DNA of 64,000 bases from Flaccisagitta enflata (GCA_965153355.1 OZ231128.1:52018001-52082000); one strand, 5' to 3'; positions 33,991 to 45,591 are shown, numbered from the stretch's first letter. Numbers and translations: made by a program. The notes: generated by a model not told the origin, from the sequence alone.

Positions 33991-34129
33991 TGCGTGTCTT
34001 TCTTATACTCTCACCAGACTGGTTAGATCTAAGCAAAGCTTCCCACTCAGTCACGTGATAAAGTTCTGTTATCAAACGATGAAACAATATGTTACAATAT
34101 TTTAGAATATGTTACAATATGTTAGAAGA

Positions 34130-34235
34130 TAGTCGCTGATAGGGGGAGCAGAGGCGTAATAGCGCATTTTTCGCTTTGCACCTCACTGACAGACAGATGG
34201 ACAAAGTTAAGCCTCTTGCAGTCCGCGACTAAGAA
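34130..34235 (+). repeat. Family A degraded copy
   Basis: atagtcgctgatagggggag then cagaggcgtaatagcgcatt, a short gacagacagatgg tract, and the tail aagcctcttgcagtccgcga then ctaag. Confidence 0.5.
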
Positions 34236-34239
34236 TAAA

Positions 34240-34740
34240 GCGGTACACAGGAATTCGTCCCCATCTATTACCCCATGAAGAAGCTTCTCATAAAATGTTG
34301 CGTAGATGTTTAGTTAACTCCTTGAATCATTCTTGCCACGTGCATTTTTCCATTTAAAAAAAAGATTAAACAAACTTACACCACTTGTGTATAAGTTGTT
34401 AATCAACCAGATAATCACGGCCCTTTAAAAATAAACTCAATCTCTTTAGAAAACAAAAAAATGCAAATCAAATTTGTTGAAAAATTAAGTTGTGTCAGCA
34501 TGAGAGTCGACGGGGGAAGATGGAGGGTGAAGGAGTGGGGTGTGGGGGTTCTTGTCAGCAGTAATACTAATAGCAACGAGGAGCAATGAGGGGTAGGAGG
34601 AATCAACGAGGGATAGGGAAAGGGCAAGAGAAGATGCGGGAATGCCTATTTGGATGGGGTTGGGGGTGTCAGAGAGGCTGAGAGCTCATCATGAAAGGTG
34701 GAGTGGAATGATGTGGGTACAAAAGTTGCATTTTATCAGT
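34240..34740. other. No gene seen
   Basis: Mixed sequence turning G-rich toward the minisatellite. No supported exon or repeat. Confidence 0.45.
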
Positions 34741-34779
34741 GGGAGATGTGACAAACGGGCGCCGATTAGGGGTTTGTCT

Positions 34780-36300
34780 CAGCTTGAGAAGTGACAGGCG
34801 AAGTGACGAAAGAAGCGGCGGATGTGGTGGGTTTGTGCCGGTATGAGCAGTCAGAAGGGAGTATTTAGCAGCAGGAAAAACTGCATGATGGAGGTGCAGG
34901 CGGAAGTTTCAATGGGCATGAAAAGCTACAGGGAGGCGGTGGGGGCAGGTGAAACGGCGGGCCAGGGTTGGGTAGTTTCAGTTCACATGAGAATCTATGT
35001 GGGAGCTTTGGGGAGCAGGAGAAGCAGTGGGTTAGGGTGGGGAAGATTCAATGGCATGAAAAGCTATGGGGGAGCTTTCAGGGAGCAGGAGAAGCAGGGA
35101 GAAGTGGCAGGTCGGGATGGGGAAGTTTTAGTCGGCATGAGAAGGTACAGGGAGGCTTTTGGGAGCAGGTGAAGCAGTGGGTCGGGATGGGGAAGTCTCA
35201 GCTGGCATGAGAAGCTACGGGGGAGCTTTTGGGAGCAGGAGAAGCGGTGGGTTGGGGTGGGGAAGATTCAATTGGCATGAAAAGCTATGGGGGAGCTTTC
35301 AGCCAGCAGGAAAAGCAGGGAGAGGTGGCAGGTCGGGATGGGTAAGTTTCAGTCTGCATGAGGAGCTACGGGGAGGCTTTCAGGGAGGAGGATAAGCAGT
35401 GGGTTGGGATGAGAAGCATTGGGTTGGGATGGGGAAGTCTCAGCTGGCATTGGGTTGGGATGGGGAAGTCTCAGCTGGCATGAGAAGCTACGGGGGAGCT
35501 TTGGGGAGTAGAAGAAGCGGTGGGTTAAGGTGGGGAAGATTCAATTGGCATGAAAAGCTATGGGGGAGCTTTGAGGGAGCAGGAGAAGCAGGGAGAAGTG
35601 GCAGGTCGGGATGGGGAAGTTTCAGTCAGCATGAGGAGCTACGGGAGGCTTTCAGGAAGCAGGAGAAGCGAGGAGAACAACGGGTCGGGATGGGGAAGTT
35701 TCAGCTGGCATGAGAAGCACCAGGGGAGCTCTCAGGGAGCAGGAAAAGCGAGAAGAAGCTGCGGATTGGGATGGGTAAGTTTCAGTCGGTATGACAAGCA
35801 ACGGGGGAGCTTTTGGGAGCGAGAGAAGCGGGGAGAAGTGGCAGGTTGGGGTGGAGAAATTCTAGTCAGCATGTGAAACAACGGGGAGCTTTCAGGGAGC
35901 AGGAAAAGCGGGGAGAAACGGCGGGTTGGAATGGGGAAGTTTCAGCTGGCATGAAAAGCTATGGGGGAAGTTTCGGGAGCGGGAGAAGTGTGGAGAAGCG
36001 GCGGGCCAGGGTGGGGAGATTATAGTCAGCATGAGAAGCAATGGGGGAGCTTTCAAAAGCAGGGAGAAGTGGCGGGTTGGGATGGGGAAGTTTCAGTTGG
36101 CATGATAAGCTACGGGGGAGATTTTGGGAGCAGGAGAAGCGGGGAGAAGCAGCGGGCTGGGGTTAGGTAGTTTCAGTCGGCATGAGAAGCTATGAGGGAG
36201 CTTTAGGGAGCGGGAGAAGCGGGGAGAAGCGGCAGGTCAGGGTGGGGAACCTCTAGTCGGCATGAGAAGCAATGGGGAGAAGCCGCGAATTGGTATGGGT
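34780..36300 (+). repeat. Degenerate ~82-bp minisatellite
   Basis: About 18 units with the shared words cgggatggggaagtttcagt, cggcatgagaagctacgggg and gagctttcgggagcaggaga-agcgg. Units vary in length (about 60-85 bp) through gain or loss of the 'gaagcggggagaagtggcggg' section. The plus strand is G-rich, with many GGGG runs and possible G-quadruplexes. The array continues at 36896-37030 after a transposon insertion. Confidence 0.9.
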
Positions 36301-36302
36301 AA

Positions 36303-36895
36303 GACGGCGAGCATCTGACAGCAAGATTTAGTGTGTCAAGAGGGGTTAAAATTGAAAATTTTATGGGAAAAAGAATCATTGAAGTATATCATAATAAGTA
36401 TTTCATCGCAAAATTTGCATTCAAGTAGGACAAAAGAGTAACGATAGCTATCATTAACAAAATATATTTATTAGAAAATGTTAAAAATTCAGTTTTTGTT
36501 CACTGAAAGGAGGCTTGTTAAAATTATAACTTTGCATAGAAAATGAAAAAACACAAAAATGAAGAACATAGCCGCCTTCCAAAATTGATTCTGGAGGCGG
36601 CCATGTTCTTAGAAATGCAAAATTTCTCTGCATTTGTGAGTCTTATAATTTTAACAGCAACAATGAGATAAAAAATGTAAGCAATATTTTACTCAAAACC
36701 CTTTTTTTCTTTGCTTTGCTCGTGTGAATTGCTACTTTAAAGGATCCTTTGAGGTCAACATATGACAAAGACATAAACAGAGAGCATTTCTGGAGACAAT
36801 TTGTTTTATAAAAATAATTATCACATCATAATTGTTTAACTGTAGTTAAAAAATTGAAGTGAAACACTATATGTTGACATCAAATGCTCGCCGTC
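36303..36895. mobile_element. MITE (593 bp) with 4-bp target duplication
   Basis: Inverted ends gacggcgagcatctga and its near complement tcaaatgctcgccgtc. Flanked by gtaa on each side (36299-36302 and 36896-36899). Removing the element and one gtaa restores the minisatellite text gggtaagtttcagtc, so the boundaries are exact. The interior is AT-rich and holds a family C hairpin (36565-36632: catagccgcct/ggaggcggccatg). No coding sequence. Confidence 0.88.
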
Positions 36896-37030
36896 GTAAG
36901 TTTCAGTCAGCATGAGAAGCAACGGGGGAGCTTTTGGGAGCGGGAGAAGCGGGGAGAAGCGGCGGGCCGGGGTTGGGTAGTTTCAGTCGGCATGTGAAGC
37001 AACGGGAAGCTTTTGGGGAGCGGGAGTCTG
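36896..37030 (+). repeat. Minisatellite, right remainder
   Basis: Continues the 34780-36300 array directly after the MITE (gtaagtttcagtcagcatga, agcaacgggggagcttttgg), about one and a half units. Confidence 0.88.
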
Positions 37031-37169
37031 TTTCCGATTCCCGACTCTCTTCGATCTCTTAATCTGTTGTTATTCTTTGAGATTTCAACTCTGCCCTTCA
37101 AACGATTTGTTTGTCTAAATCAACTTCTTTAGTTTATAAAGGTAACTTTCTAAGGTTACTTCTTCATAG

Positions 37170-37432
37170 TCACGGAAAATGTACACGTTGCTGTCTCGGT
37201 CTGTCGGTAGTTTGTCAATCGGTCCGTCGGTTTGTTTGTCAATTCGTCAGTCATTATGTTGGTCTGTTAGACAATCTGTCTGCCAGTATGTCGGTCGTTT
37301 GCATTTTCAATATTTTCAGGGTTTCTGAAGTCATTCTTATATAATCATGTGTTTGTCAAGTCAAGCATGAGCATTATTTTGTTGTCTTGCCCCTGATCAA
37401 CCGTCCGCAACTGTTGTTTTGTGTTTCCCTTG
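37170..37432 (-). repeat. Family A degraded copy
   Basis: A gtctcggtctgtcggtag tract (37190-37300), then cttgcccctgatcaaccgtc and cgcaactgttgttttgtgtt then tcccttgttt, the reversed inner box and head with many changes. Confidence 0.5.
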
Positions 37433-37524
37433 TTTCGATAGATTCTGACAGAATCGTTAGCTCTTGGGCAATGCATAATTAAACAATGTCAACTACAATG
37501 TAGTTTTTTTTTCTGTCAAGCTTA

Positions 37525-38277
37525 CACCGCTTTCAGATCGAAATGTCGCGAAAAGAAGATATATTACTCCAAAAATACTTAAGACAACTACTTCATTCTT
37601 TTTTTCTGTGGTAGATAATTTGATTAAGTTTTGTTACAAAAAAAGAATTAAAGCCCCAGTGTTGATATATTTGCTCTAAATTTCATGACAAAAATTAGTC
37701 GATTTTAGCCAAAAATGGCCTTTTTTCATGGAAAAAATAAGGTTAGATAGCAGCAGTGCTTCTTTTTTCAACAAGAGTGGTCCTACAGTGTTGGTTATGA
37801 GGAATTAATGAAGTTTTGTTTTAAATTCCAAAAGATTTGACTTATGTGATGCAGTAATGATTGATTTTGACCCCAAAACACCACAAAAACCTCAAGATTT
37901 GGGAAAATTTTGAAAAACTGTCTGCAAATTGTTCAAAATTGATATCAGTGAGAACAATTTTTCCTTACAACATAATCTACATAAAATTCTCTTGAATTCT
38001 AGACTAATCCCAGCAATTCAGCTCAATTTATATAGAAATGACAACTATGAAATAAAGTAAAGAAAAAGTTGTTGGGAAAAAAATCCTTCAATGTGAAAGA
38101 TGCAATATTCATTTATCGTGAGTAGGAGGCTTGAATTTTTTAGTAGGTGGGATATTCTTTGCTTGTAGCAAAACTTAATCAAATTATCTATCAGGGGAAA
38201 AAAGAAAAAACTAATTACTATGAATAGTTTTGGAGTAATTTATCTTCTTTTCGCGACATTTCGATCTGAAAGCGGTG
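37525..38277. mobile_element. TA-flanked TIR element (~753 bp)
   Basis: Left end caccgctttcagatcgaaat then gtcgcgaaaagaagat is inverted at the right (atcttcttttcgcgacattt, then cgatctgaaagcggtg). It is flanked by TA on both sides. Arms extend ~115 bp with gaps (gataatttgattaagttttg pairs with caaaacttaatcaaattatc). A TA duplication suggests a Tc1/mariner-type MITE. No transposase frame. Confidence 0.75.
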
Positions 38278-38282
38278 TACAT

Positions 38283-38835
38283 AGTTCAAAGGATTGCACT
38301 ATGTTTACTTTGTTACAAATTGTAGAATCGAACAGAAAAAGAAATTGGCCGCATACAGCGCGTAAACAGAGGAGAAATTAAAGGTGGTGTGCATTGCATT
38401 TTTCTAACTTGTATCTCTGTATTTACAATTGTGCATTGTAAAACATATCTTTCGTGCGAGATGGGAACGAGGGAGGAGGGGGAAGAGGGAAGAGGGATGA
38501 GGGGTAAGAGGGATGTGAGGTAAGAGGGGTGTGGGGTAAGAGGGAGAGGGGAGGTTTGTTATTTTAGTGATTGATTTAGTTTTAGATTGGGTTGGAGAGA
38601 GGAGCTAAGCGTAGGTGTGGAAGGGCGTGGGCGCGTGGGTGAAACTGAGCAGGTGTGGATCGTACATAACGAAAGGCAAGGTTAAAACAAGTTCGTAAGA
38701 TCAACGTCACGTGCAACGGAACTTTTAATCAGAAATGATCACAAAAATCACAAAAATGCAAAAAAAAAAAAAAAAAGCATGCGACAAAAACAAAAACCAA
38801 ACAAAGCAAAAAAAGAAAAAACAAACAACAAAACA
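38283..38835. other. No gene; G-rich and A-rich simple tracts
   Basis: 38460-38550 repeats gaggg(ga/gt)agag units. 38758-38830 is A-rich. No exon seen. Confidence 0.6.
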
Positions 38836-38839
38836 GAAA

Positions 38840-39036
38840 AGTAACACGGGGTTACAACAGCTCAGGTGGGCAGGGGTGTACAAGCTCCCTTCACACCCCC
38901 TCTCCCACACACACGCACAATGCACGTTTTCACACTTTAAGACTCGTGCGCTACGGACCGACAGACTAACGGACCGTCTGAAGGACCAACAGACAGACGG
39001 ACAAAGCCTCTTTTAGAGTCGCTACTCCGCGGTTTA
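38840..39036 (+). mobile_element. Family A element (subfamily 2), diverged
   Basis: acacggggttacaacagctc then aggtgggcaggggtgtacaa, a (cac)n stretch, cgttttcacactttaagact then cgtgcgctacggaccgacag, and the tail gacaaagcctcttttagagt then cgctactccgcggttt. Confidence 0.6.
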
Positions 39037-39039
39037 AAA

Positions 39040-39398
39040 AAAAACATGGTTGAAGAGAGATCATCGGCGCAATTCGAATAAAATGAGTTCTTTTAATTGT
39101 AACAATTTAGAGTGACTAGAAACAAACAAAAAACAAATAAAACAAAAACAAAAAAAAGTCAAAGATAACCAGTTTGCAAAGAGAGGTTAGGGCAACATGT
39201 GCAGTGAAACCCACGAAGAGGTGATATAGACGTGGAGGTGGGGGCTGATGCGTAGAGAGAAGGGGGTCGAGGGGTAGGGGTAGGGGCTGGAAGGATTATG
39301 AGTTGGGAAACGAATGCGTAATTTATTAAGCTTGCTTTTAAGGCGGTGTCTCGTCTATGACAGATTATATTTATGAACCACGAATTTTGAAAAAAAAT

Positions 39399-39400
<2 letters not shown>
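39040..39400. other. No gene seen
   Basis: Short A-rich and G-rich stretches only. Confidence 0.5.

Positions 39401-39401
<1 letters not shown>

Positions 39402-39475
<74 letters not shown>
39402..39475 (+). repeat. (CT)n microsatellite followed by poly-T
   Basis: Uninterrupted ct run then ~15 T. Confidence 0.97.
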
Positions 39476-39483
<8 letters not shown>

Positions 39484-39602
39484 TTTTTTTCACGCACAAT
39501 TATTCATTTTTGAACTGATATCCTTTTTCTGTCATAAATTGTAGGTAATATCACACTTTTTCATTTCCTCTCAAACATAAGGGAGAAAAGATTGATACCT
39601 GT

Positions 39603-39756
39603 TTAAAACAAGGCCGGATACACGGCCATCAGTTGCGGACGGGTGGGCAGGGGCAGAAATGCGCGTTTTCCCACTTTTCAACTCGATCACCACGGACCGA
39701 CCAACCGACCAACGGACGGACAAAGCCTCTTATAGAGTTGCGTGTCCGCAACTAAC
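39603..39756 (+). mobile_element. Family A element (subfamily 2), compact reference copy
   Basis: Head aaacaaggccggatacacgg then ccatcagttgcggacgggtg and ggcaggggcagaaatgcgcg. Inner ttttcccacttttcaactcg, a short (cgac/caac) tract, tail gacaaagcctcttatagagt then tgcgtgtccgcaactaac. Head agttgcggac is exactly inverted in the tail as gtccgcaact. Confidence 0.85.
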
Positions 39757-40048
39757 AAGGTAAACAGGCCTAAGTTGCTTGCATTGGTAACTTGTTACTT
39801 GGTGGTGTTATCCAGCTTTTTAAATTTGGTCAGCTGATCACGAATTGAAAAGACAAATGTGCATTTTTTTTTCTCAAAAAGATGAAAAAAAAGGCCTTAT
39901 GACTGCAATGAATTCACAACGGACGGACAAACTAAAAAGGCAGTTTAAGAGTTGCATGCAAAACCATCGAAATTGAGATCTTTAGTGAGAAAAAGTATTT
40001 TTGGTTACTTTAAAAAGTTCAATTTGTTAAATGACGCGTGGTACGGGA

Positions 40049-40054
<6 letters not shown>

Positions 40055-40147
<93 letters not shown>

Positions 40148-40152
40148 TCTGT
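40055..40152 (+). repeat. (CT)n microsatellite
   Basis: ct run with one tat break near 40132. Confidence 0.97.
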
Positions 40153-41259
40153 TTCTCACTCACTCCCTCATATACTTTTTTTTTGTTGGATTTGTTAGAC
40201 AGCGTGCCGTCGATTTCATTTGCGCTCACTCCGGTTACTTACTCACTCAAGTTGGTTAAAGACTAAAAGTGAAAGAAGTTTGATCTGATTGCGTGGGAGT
40301 GAGTCGGCAATGCCTGGCCTTTAATTCTAGCCTTTGTGGCAAAATATTAGCTGCAAGTTAAAGAGTTATGATTATGATTAGGCCCTAATTTTGAATGTGC
40401 ACGCGTGCCCGAGGCACACTGTTTTACAAAAGGTTACGCTGTTTTTGGGCCGCGGCTCCGAAGGGGATGATGACCTTTGCTTTCACACATATGAGTATTT
40501 TTCTCCTCCTCCTCCTCCTCCTCCTTCTTTTTCTGCGTCCTTTCCCCCCCCCACTTTGAGCCAAGATCCAGCCATAATCCAGCTAAAATCTAGCCAAAAT
40601 CTAGCTGAAATTCATCAAAAATTCAGCCAAAATCTAGCCAAAATCAATTCAAAATTTAGACAAAATCAAGCCCATATCCAGCCACAATCCAGTCAAAATC
40701 CAGCAAAAATCCAGCAAAAATCCAGCAGAAATCCTACTAAGATCTGGCCATAATCCAACCAAAATTCAGGCAAAATTCAGGCAAAATCCAGTCTAAATCC
40801 AGCAAGAATTCAGCTAAAATCCAGCCATAATCCAGCTAAAACAGTCAAAATCCAGCCAAAATCAAGTCATAATCCAGTTGTAATTAAGCCAAAATTTATC
40901 CAAAATTCAGCAATAAGCCTGACAAAATTCCGCTAAAAATTATCCAAAATCAAGCCTAAATCCAGCTGAAATCCTGCCAAAATTCAACAAAAATCCAGTC
41001 AAGATCTAACCATTTTTAGCCAAGATTCAGCTGAAATCCAGCTGAAATTCAGCCAAAATCAAGCCAAATTAAAGCCAGAATCCAGCCAAATTCCAGCTGA
41101 AAATCAGCCAAAATCCAACCAAAATTTAGCAATCCAGCCAAAGCCCAGCCAAACTCTGGCCAACAGAGGAGAAGAAGTCTCCTTCAGGACTGCTCTCCTG
41201 CTCCCTTCCTCAACTTACATCCCAAACCACTTAAGTAGGGAACGGGTACCACTGACCAC

Positions 41260-41592
41260 CAGGCCTGAGCGATTGTATTGGGTATTGGTATCGGGTTTAC
41301 AATATTTTGGTGTATTGGGTTTTCCCAATACATACAATCAATTTTGTTATTTTCCCAATACAATACAATACAGAACAATATCAAAGAAAATGATAATGAT
41401 GATGATCCAGGAATATGAAAAAAATCAGTAAAAAACTGAATATGATGCAGAGGAGAAGGAAGAGGAGGAGTAAGAGCATTCAAGAGTCTGAGAGAAGAAA
41501 GAAGAGGAATACAAATTTAAAAGAAATAAAAGTGAGTAGCAAGAGCCTAAGAGGATTAAGAAGGAGAGGAAGAGGAAAAATTAAAGTATCAG

Positions 41593-41672
<80 letters not shown>

Positions 41673-42098
41673 AAAGAGAGAAAGAGAGAGAAAGAGAAGA
41701 CAGATAAACCGACAGACAGAAAATTGACTGACAGACAAAAAGAGAAACTGATAGACAAGCATAGCCAAAAACAGATTTTGGAATAAGACAGAATTACAAA
41801 AAATAGAAAAAAAAAGTCATTATGAGGCAGAAAAAAATGGAAATTTTTTTTTGCAACATTTATAAAACTATTAATTCAATCTTAAATCTTACATTATTCA
41901 AAATACCTTATTGGTTATAAAATCAATAGAATTGTATTTAAATATTGTTTTGTATTATATATAACTATAAAGTATTGTATACAATTTTAATAGATATTGT
42001 ATTGTTTTGGTTTTGTATTGTATTGTCCCAATATTTGGAAATATTGTATATTGTATTGTATTGTATAGTTGACAAAAATGCAGTATAGCTCAGGCCTG
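41260..42098. mobile_element. hAT-like non-autonomous element (839 bp), 8-bp TSD
   Basis: Ends CAGGCCTGAGC and GCTCAGGCCTG, perfectly inverted over 11 bp. Flanked by an exact 8-bp duplication ctgaccac (41252-41259 and 42099-42106). Sub-terminal zones are rich in gtattg/caatac repeats (attgtattgtattg), and an (AG)n microsatellite lies at 41598-41668. 8-bp duplication with CAG-type ends is characteristic of hAT. No transposase frame. Confidence 0.88.
41598..41668 (+). repeat. (AG)n microsatellite
   Basis: Inside the hAT-like element. Confidence 0.97.
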
Positions 42099-42106
42099 CT
42101 GACCAC

Positions 42107-42662
42107 CCAATGCTTTAAAGGCCCTCCTCTAAGAAAATTTTTTTCAAAGCCCACCTTGGAGGATGAATTCTTCCCAGGCCCATCTTGTAGGAAATTTCCT
42201 TTAAAGCAATTTCATTTCTGGCCCACCATGATAGCAAATTTTCTTCAGGCATATTTTGATGGAAAAGTATCTTGGAGGCCTACTTTAATTAAATTTCCTT
42301 TGAGGCCCGCCGCAAAAGAAAATTTGCGGCTCCGATCCAAGCCTCGAGGCTCAAATTGTGCCAATCCCAGCTTTGAGTTTCTAATCCCATCCTTGAGGCT
42401 TCAATTCCAGCCTCAAGGCTGTAATCCCACCCTTAAGTATCCAACCCCAGCCAAGAGGCTCCAATCCAAGCTTGATGGATCCAATCCCAGCCTTATGGTT
42501 CAAATCCCAGCCTCATAGGAAATAGCCCAGTATAGGCCAGCCCAGTATGGGCCAGCCCAATTTAGGTCATTGGGTCCTATGGCTGCCCCTCTCACCTCCA
42601 TATCCAACATATACTAACTTAGGGGCAACAGGTACCAATGACCATCTGACACTTTTGCAACA
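42107..42662 (-). mobile_element. Family B element, incomplete
   Basis: Starts with ggcc-containing 30-40-bp units (aggcccacctt, aggcccatctt) then ~20-bp tccaatcccagccttgaggc units and a duplicated cagcccagtatgggc. Ends with the reversed head gggcaacaggtaccaatgac then catctgacacttttgcaac. Arms not recognisable. Confidence 0.55.
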
Positions 42663-43029
42663 ACTAAGGACTTGATAACTGAAATGGATCATCTGATCAC
42701 AAGGTATAAGAACATTCAGTGAAGTTCTGATACATCTACCCTATTATGAGTCAGAATAGATAATGTGTTGTTGTCTTTGCTGCTATGATGCAATGTCGCG
42801 TCAGTTTTTACAATAGCTGCACCTCAGCAGACAGTTCCATCCTTTCATGGACGGACTTACCCTTGACCTTGACAAAATATTTCAAATATTTGTAGTACCT
42901 CAAATGTTTCAATATTTTAATTATGACCATCCAAACAAATCTAGCAACAATTCGAACTATTTTTTTGTTGCTGACACCTGTGCGACAAATATTGCATCTA
43001 CAGCACAAAAGTTGAAATCATCAAAAGCA

Positions 43030-43276
43030 CAGTTTTGAGAGAGCCAATTTTGGACCTAAGGGAGCCAATTTTGGATCTGAGAGAGGATATTTTAGGTCTG
43101 AGAAGGTTGATTTGGGCCTCTTAGGCCTGATTTCAGGCCTGTAATAGCCAGATTTGGGCCTTAGAGGCCTTGGGGGAATGTACTGATGGACGTATGGACA
43201 CACTGATGGACGGATGTAAAGAAATTCATCCCTGTTCTTCAGCACATAGGCCCTTTGGGGCCGCTGCCCAAAAACA
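43030..43276 (+). mobile_element. Family B element, 5'-truncated
   Basis: Core units gagagccaattttggacct and gaggcctgatttcaggcct, a ctgatggacggatg tract, and the 3' arm aaattcatccctgttcttca then gcacataggccctttggggc and cgctgcccaaaaac. No head or arm 1. Confidence 0.7.
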
Positions 43277-43279
43277 TTG

Positions 43280-43590
43280 TGAAGCCATGGAAACCACTGG
43301 AGTGACTGGACAAGAAGCTCTCCAATACAAAACTGCTACCTTGTAACTTTGCAGCAAAACTTTTTTAAGCATGCCCTTTTGTTAACCTTTTCGAGCCTTT
43401 GCGTCATAGAAGCAAAATTGTGATAATCATGTTAGCTGGTTATTAATTCATAAGATTTCAAAGTCTAGACAACATCCACTGTATGAAAACACTCCAGCAC
43501 AGGTCCTATTGCTGACAAACGGGGTATCATTTTGATAATTAGATTAAGCCTATTTAATTGGGCCACTGCTCAAAGGTCTGAAAAATAGAT
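43280..43590. other. No gene seen
   Basis: Mixed DNA with no supported exon or repeat. Confidence 0.5.
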
Positions 43591-43599
43591 AAGGTGGTT

Positions 43600-43849
<250 letters not shown>

Positions 43850-43859
43850 GGCTGGGCCG

Positions 43860-44469
43860 CCTTTCGACGCCTGTCTAAAAAGATACATTTTAAAGTTCAT
43901 CAAATTGCGATTTTGGATGATTTGGGCTCATTTGGGGGAAGTCCAAGTCATCCAACCGTGGTCACATGACCAATGCGTTGGTAAAACGAGGAAAATTTCT
44001 GCCATTTCTAGTAGAAAATTATGCTTATCATCTCTTGATTATCCACACCAGTCAACCTTGCCACTGATTTTTTTTTTACTATTAATATAACAGAAAGATC
44101 AATAACATATGAACAGATCAAGATGTCTTAGCAAACAATGAGGTTGTTGTCGTTTTTCTAGGCTATCTGTTTGTTGGTTTATACCAAGCACTTTTTTTTA
44201 TTCTTATCTTTCCATGTTCATCCACTTGTGACTAATCATGTCAAAACTACAGTCAATCAAAATTCCAATGCGGTTCAAGTGCTGTCCTCACAGGGCTGTC
44301 CTCACAGGACCATGTTGATGGATTAACCTGTGTGGAAACATTTTTACAATCTCAAGTTCTCAGAGGGTAGTCAAGGCAGATAAATAGCTAAAACACTGAT
44401 TTATTTCACTATGACAAAGACTGATCCTTGTTCACTTTAGATCATGTAATGTTTGACAAGAACGGGCCA

Positions 44470-44470
<1 letters not shown>
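43860..44470. other. No gene seen
   Basis: Unremarkable sequence, except the tandem gggctgtcctcacag (44281-44308). No exon with splice support. Confidence 0.5.
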
Positions 44471-44474
<4 letters not shown>

Positions 44475-44528
<54 letters not shown>

Positions 44529-44546
44529 TCTCTCTCTCTCTCTCTC
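44475..44546 (+). repeat. (CT)n microsatellite
   Basis: ct run with one cctt break. Confidence 0.97.
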
Positions 44547-44760
44547 GTTCTTTTACTTCACCCCTTTGCAATCAAATCCTCTAGTTAAATCAAGATGTAA
44601 AATGGAGATTTTTTTTGTTTGACAGCCAAATTAGTCGTTGGGCAGGCCAGGAGTGATGTATTGGATTTTAACCAGTACCATTTTGGCAGAAGTGTGAGAG
44701 GGAAGAACGGGGAGGGGCTTCATTTGACCCATTTTATCTGTCATACAAAAAAGATAATAA

Positions 44761-44860
<100 letters not shown>

Positions 44861-44944
44861 GATGCACTGACCTTCTTTCGAATTTTTTTCCTCCCCCTTT
44901 TCCCCCATCCCACCCCTCCCCTCCACAATATCGATAATTATCAG

Positions 44945-45191
44945 GCATCGCGCATGGACCAGCTATACCCGAATTTCACCGAGCGACTTTGCGACTCTTC
45001 TTTACGTTCGTGCGAAGAGCGCGTATTTCGGGAATTGCTGGGCCGAACGGGGATCGCCGAAATGAAGACCGACTTCCAAGTCATGGTCAACAACTTCATC
45101 GCCATCAAAGGAGCTCTCGATCTCGCTTTGCCCAATGTCACAGAGGACAGGGATAAAAGCCAATGTGTCCACAGCTTCAAGGCCAAAATAG
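44945..45191 (+). CDS. Plus-strand gene, exon 1 of the set
   Basis: Opens at acceptor gataattatcag, preceded by a C/T-rich tract (44880-44925). The first in-frame ATG is at 44954, but the frame is open before it, so an upstream exon is likely. Encodes MDQLYPNFTERLCDSSLRSC then EERVFRELLGRTGIAEMKTD and FQVMVNNFIAIKGALDLALP. Codon third positions are C/G-rich compared with the flanks, as expected for coding sequence. It leaves in phase 1 at ATAG|gtgagg (45191). The last ~16 codons come from a 51-bp minisatellite. The ancestral end was probably at NVT (about 45140), where CACAG now lacks the gtg. Two N-x-T sites (NFT, NVT) and paired cysteines suggest an extracellular or lumenal protein. I do not recognise the family. 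Confidence 0.65.
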
Positions 45192-45420
45192 GTGAGGACA
45201 GGGATAAAAGTCAATGCGTCCGCAGCTTCAAGGCCAAAATAGGTGAGGACAGGGATGAAAGCTAATGCGCGTGCAGCATTAACTGAAAAAGGCCAAAACA
45301 GATGAGGACAGGGATAAAAGCCAATGCCTCTGCAGCAATAACTGCAAAAGGCCAAAATAGATGAGGGTAGGGATAAAAGCCAGTGTGTCCATAGCTTCAA
45401 GGTTAAAATAGGTGAGGACA
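45146..45420 (+). repeat. 51-bp minisatellite carrying a splice donor
   Basis: About five units: gacagggataaaagccaatg, tgtccacagcttcaaggcca, aaataggtgag. Units 1 and 2 are nearly identical. Units 3 and 4 are diverged with an insertion (gcagcattaactg/gcaataactg). Unit 5 again matches. Length 51 = 17 codons. The donor text ataggtgag is intact in units 1, 2 and 5 and changed to agatgag in units 3 and 4. Confidence 0.9.
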
Positions 45421-45524
45421 GAAAGAAAGAAAGAAAGTAATAAAGAAAGAAGGGAAAAAAAGAAAGAAAGAAAGAACGAAAGAAAAAAAGAAACAAAGAA
45501 AGAAAGAAAGAGAGGAAGAAAGAG

Positions 45525-45591
<67 letters not shown>

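Larger units (their letters stand above)
40446..42120 (-). mobile_element. Family B element interrupted by a hAT-like element
   Basis: Reverse orientation. gggccgcggctccgaagggg then atgatgacctttgctttcac and acatatgagtatttttctcc. The core, 40560-41160, is ~11-bp aatccagccaa units, quite unlike other family B cores. The second arm is reduced (ggagaagaagtctccttcag). The reversed head cttaagtagggaacgggtac then cactgaccac is split at 41260 by the element ending at 42098 and resumes as ctgaccacccaatgctttaa. Confidence 0.75.

Noticed and set aside
44954-45191. Exon 1 as the N-terminus of a glypican
   Set aside because: Cysteines and helical text look superficially similar, but I could not match the glypican cysteine pattern, and later exons do not fit.
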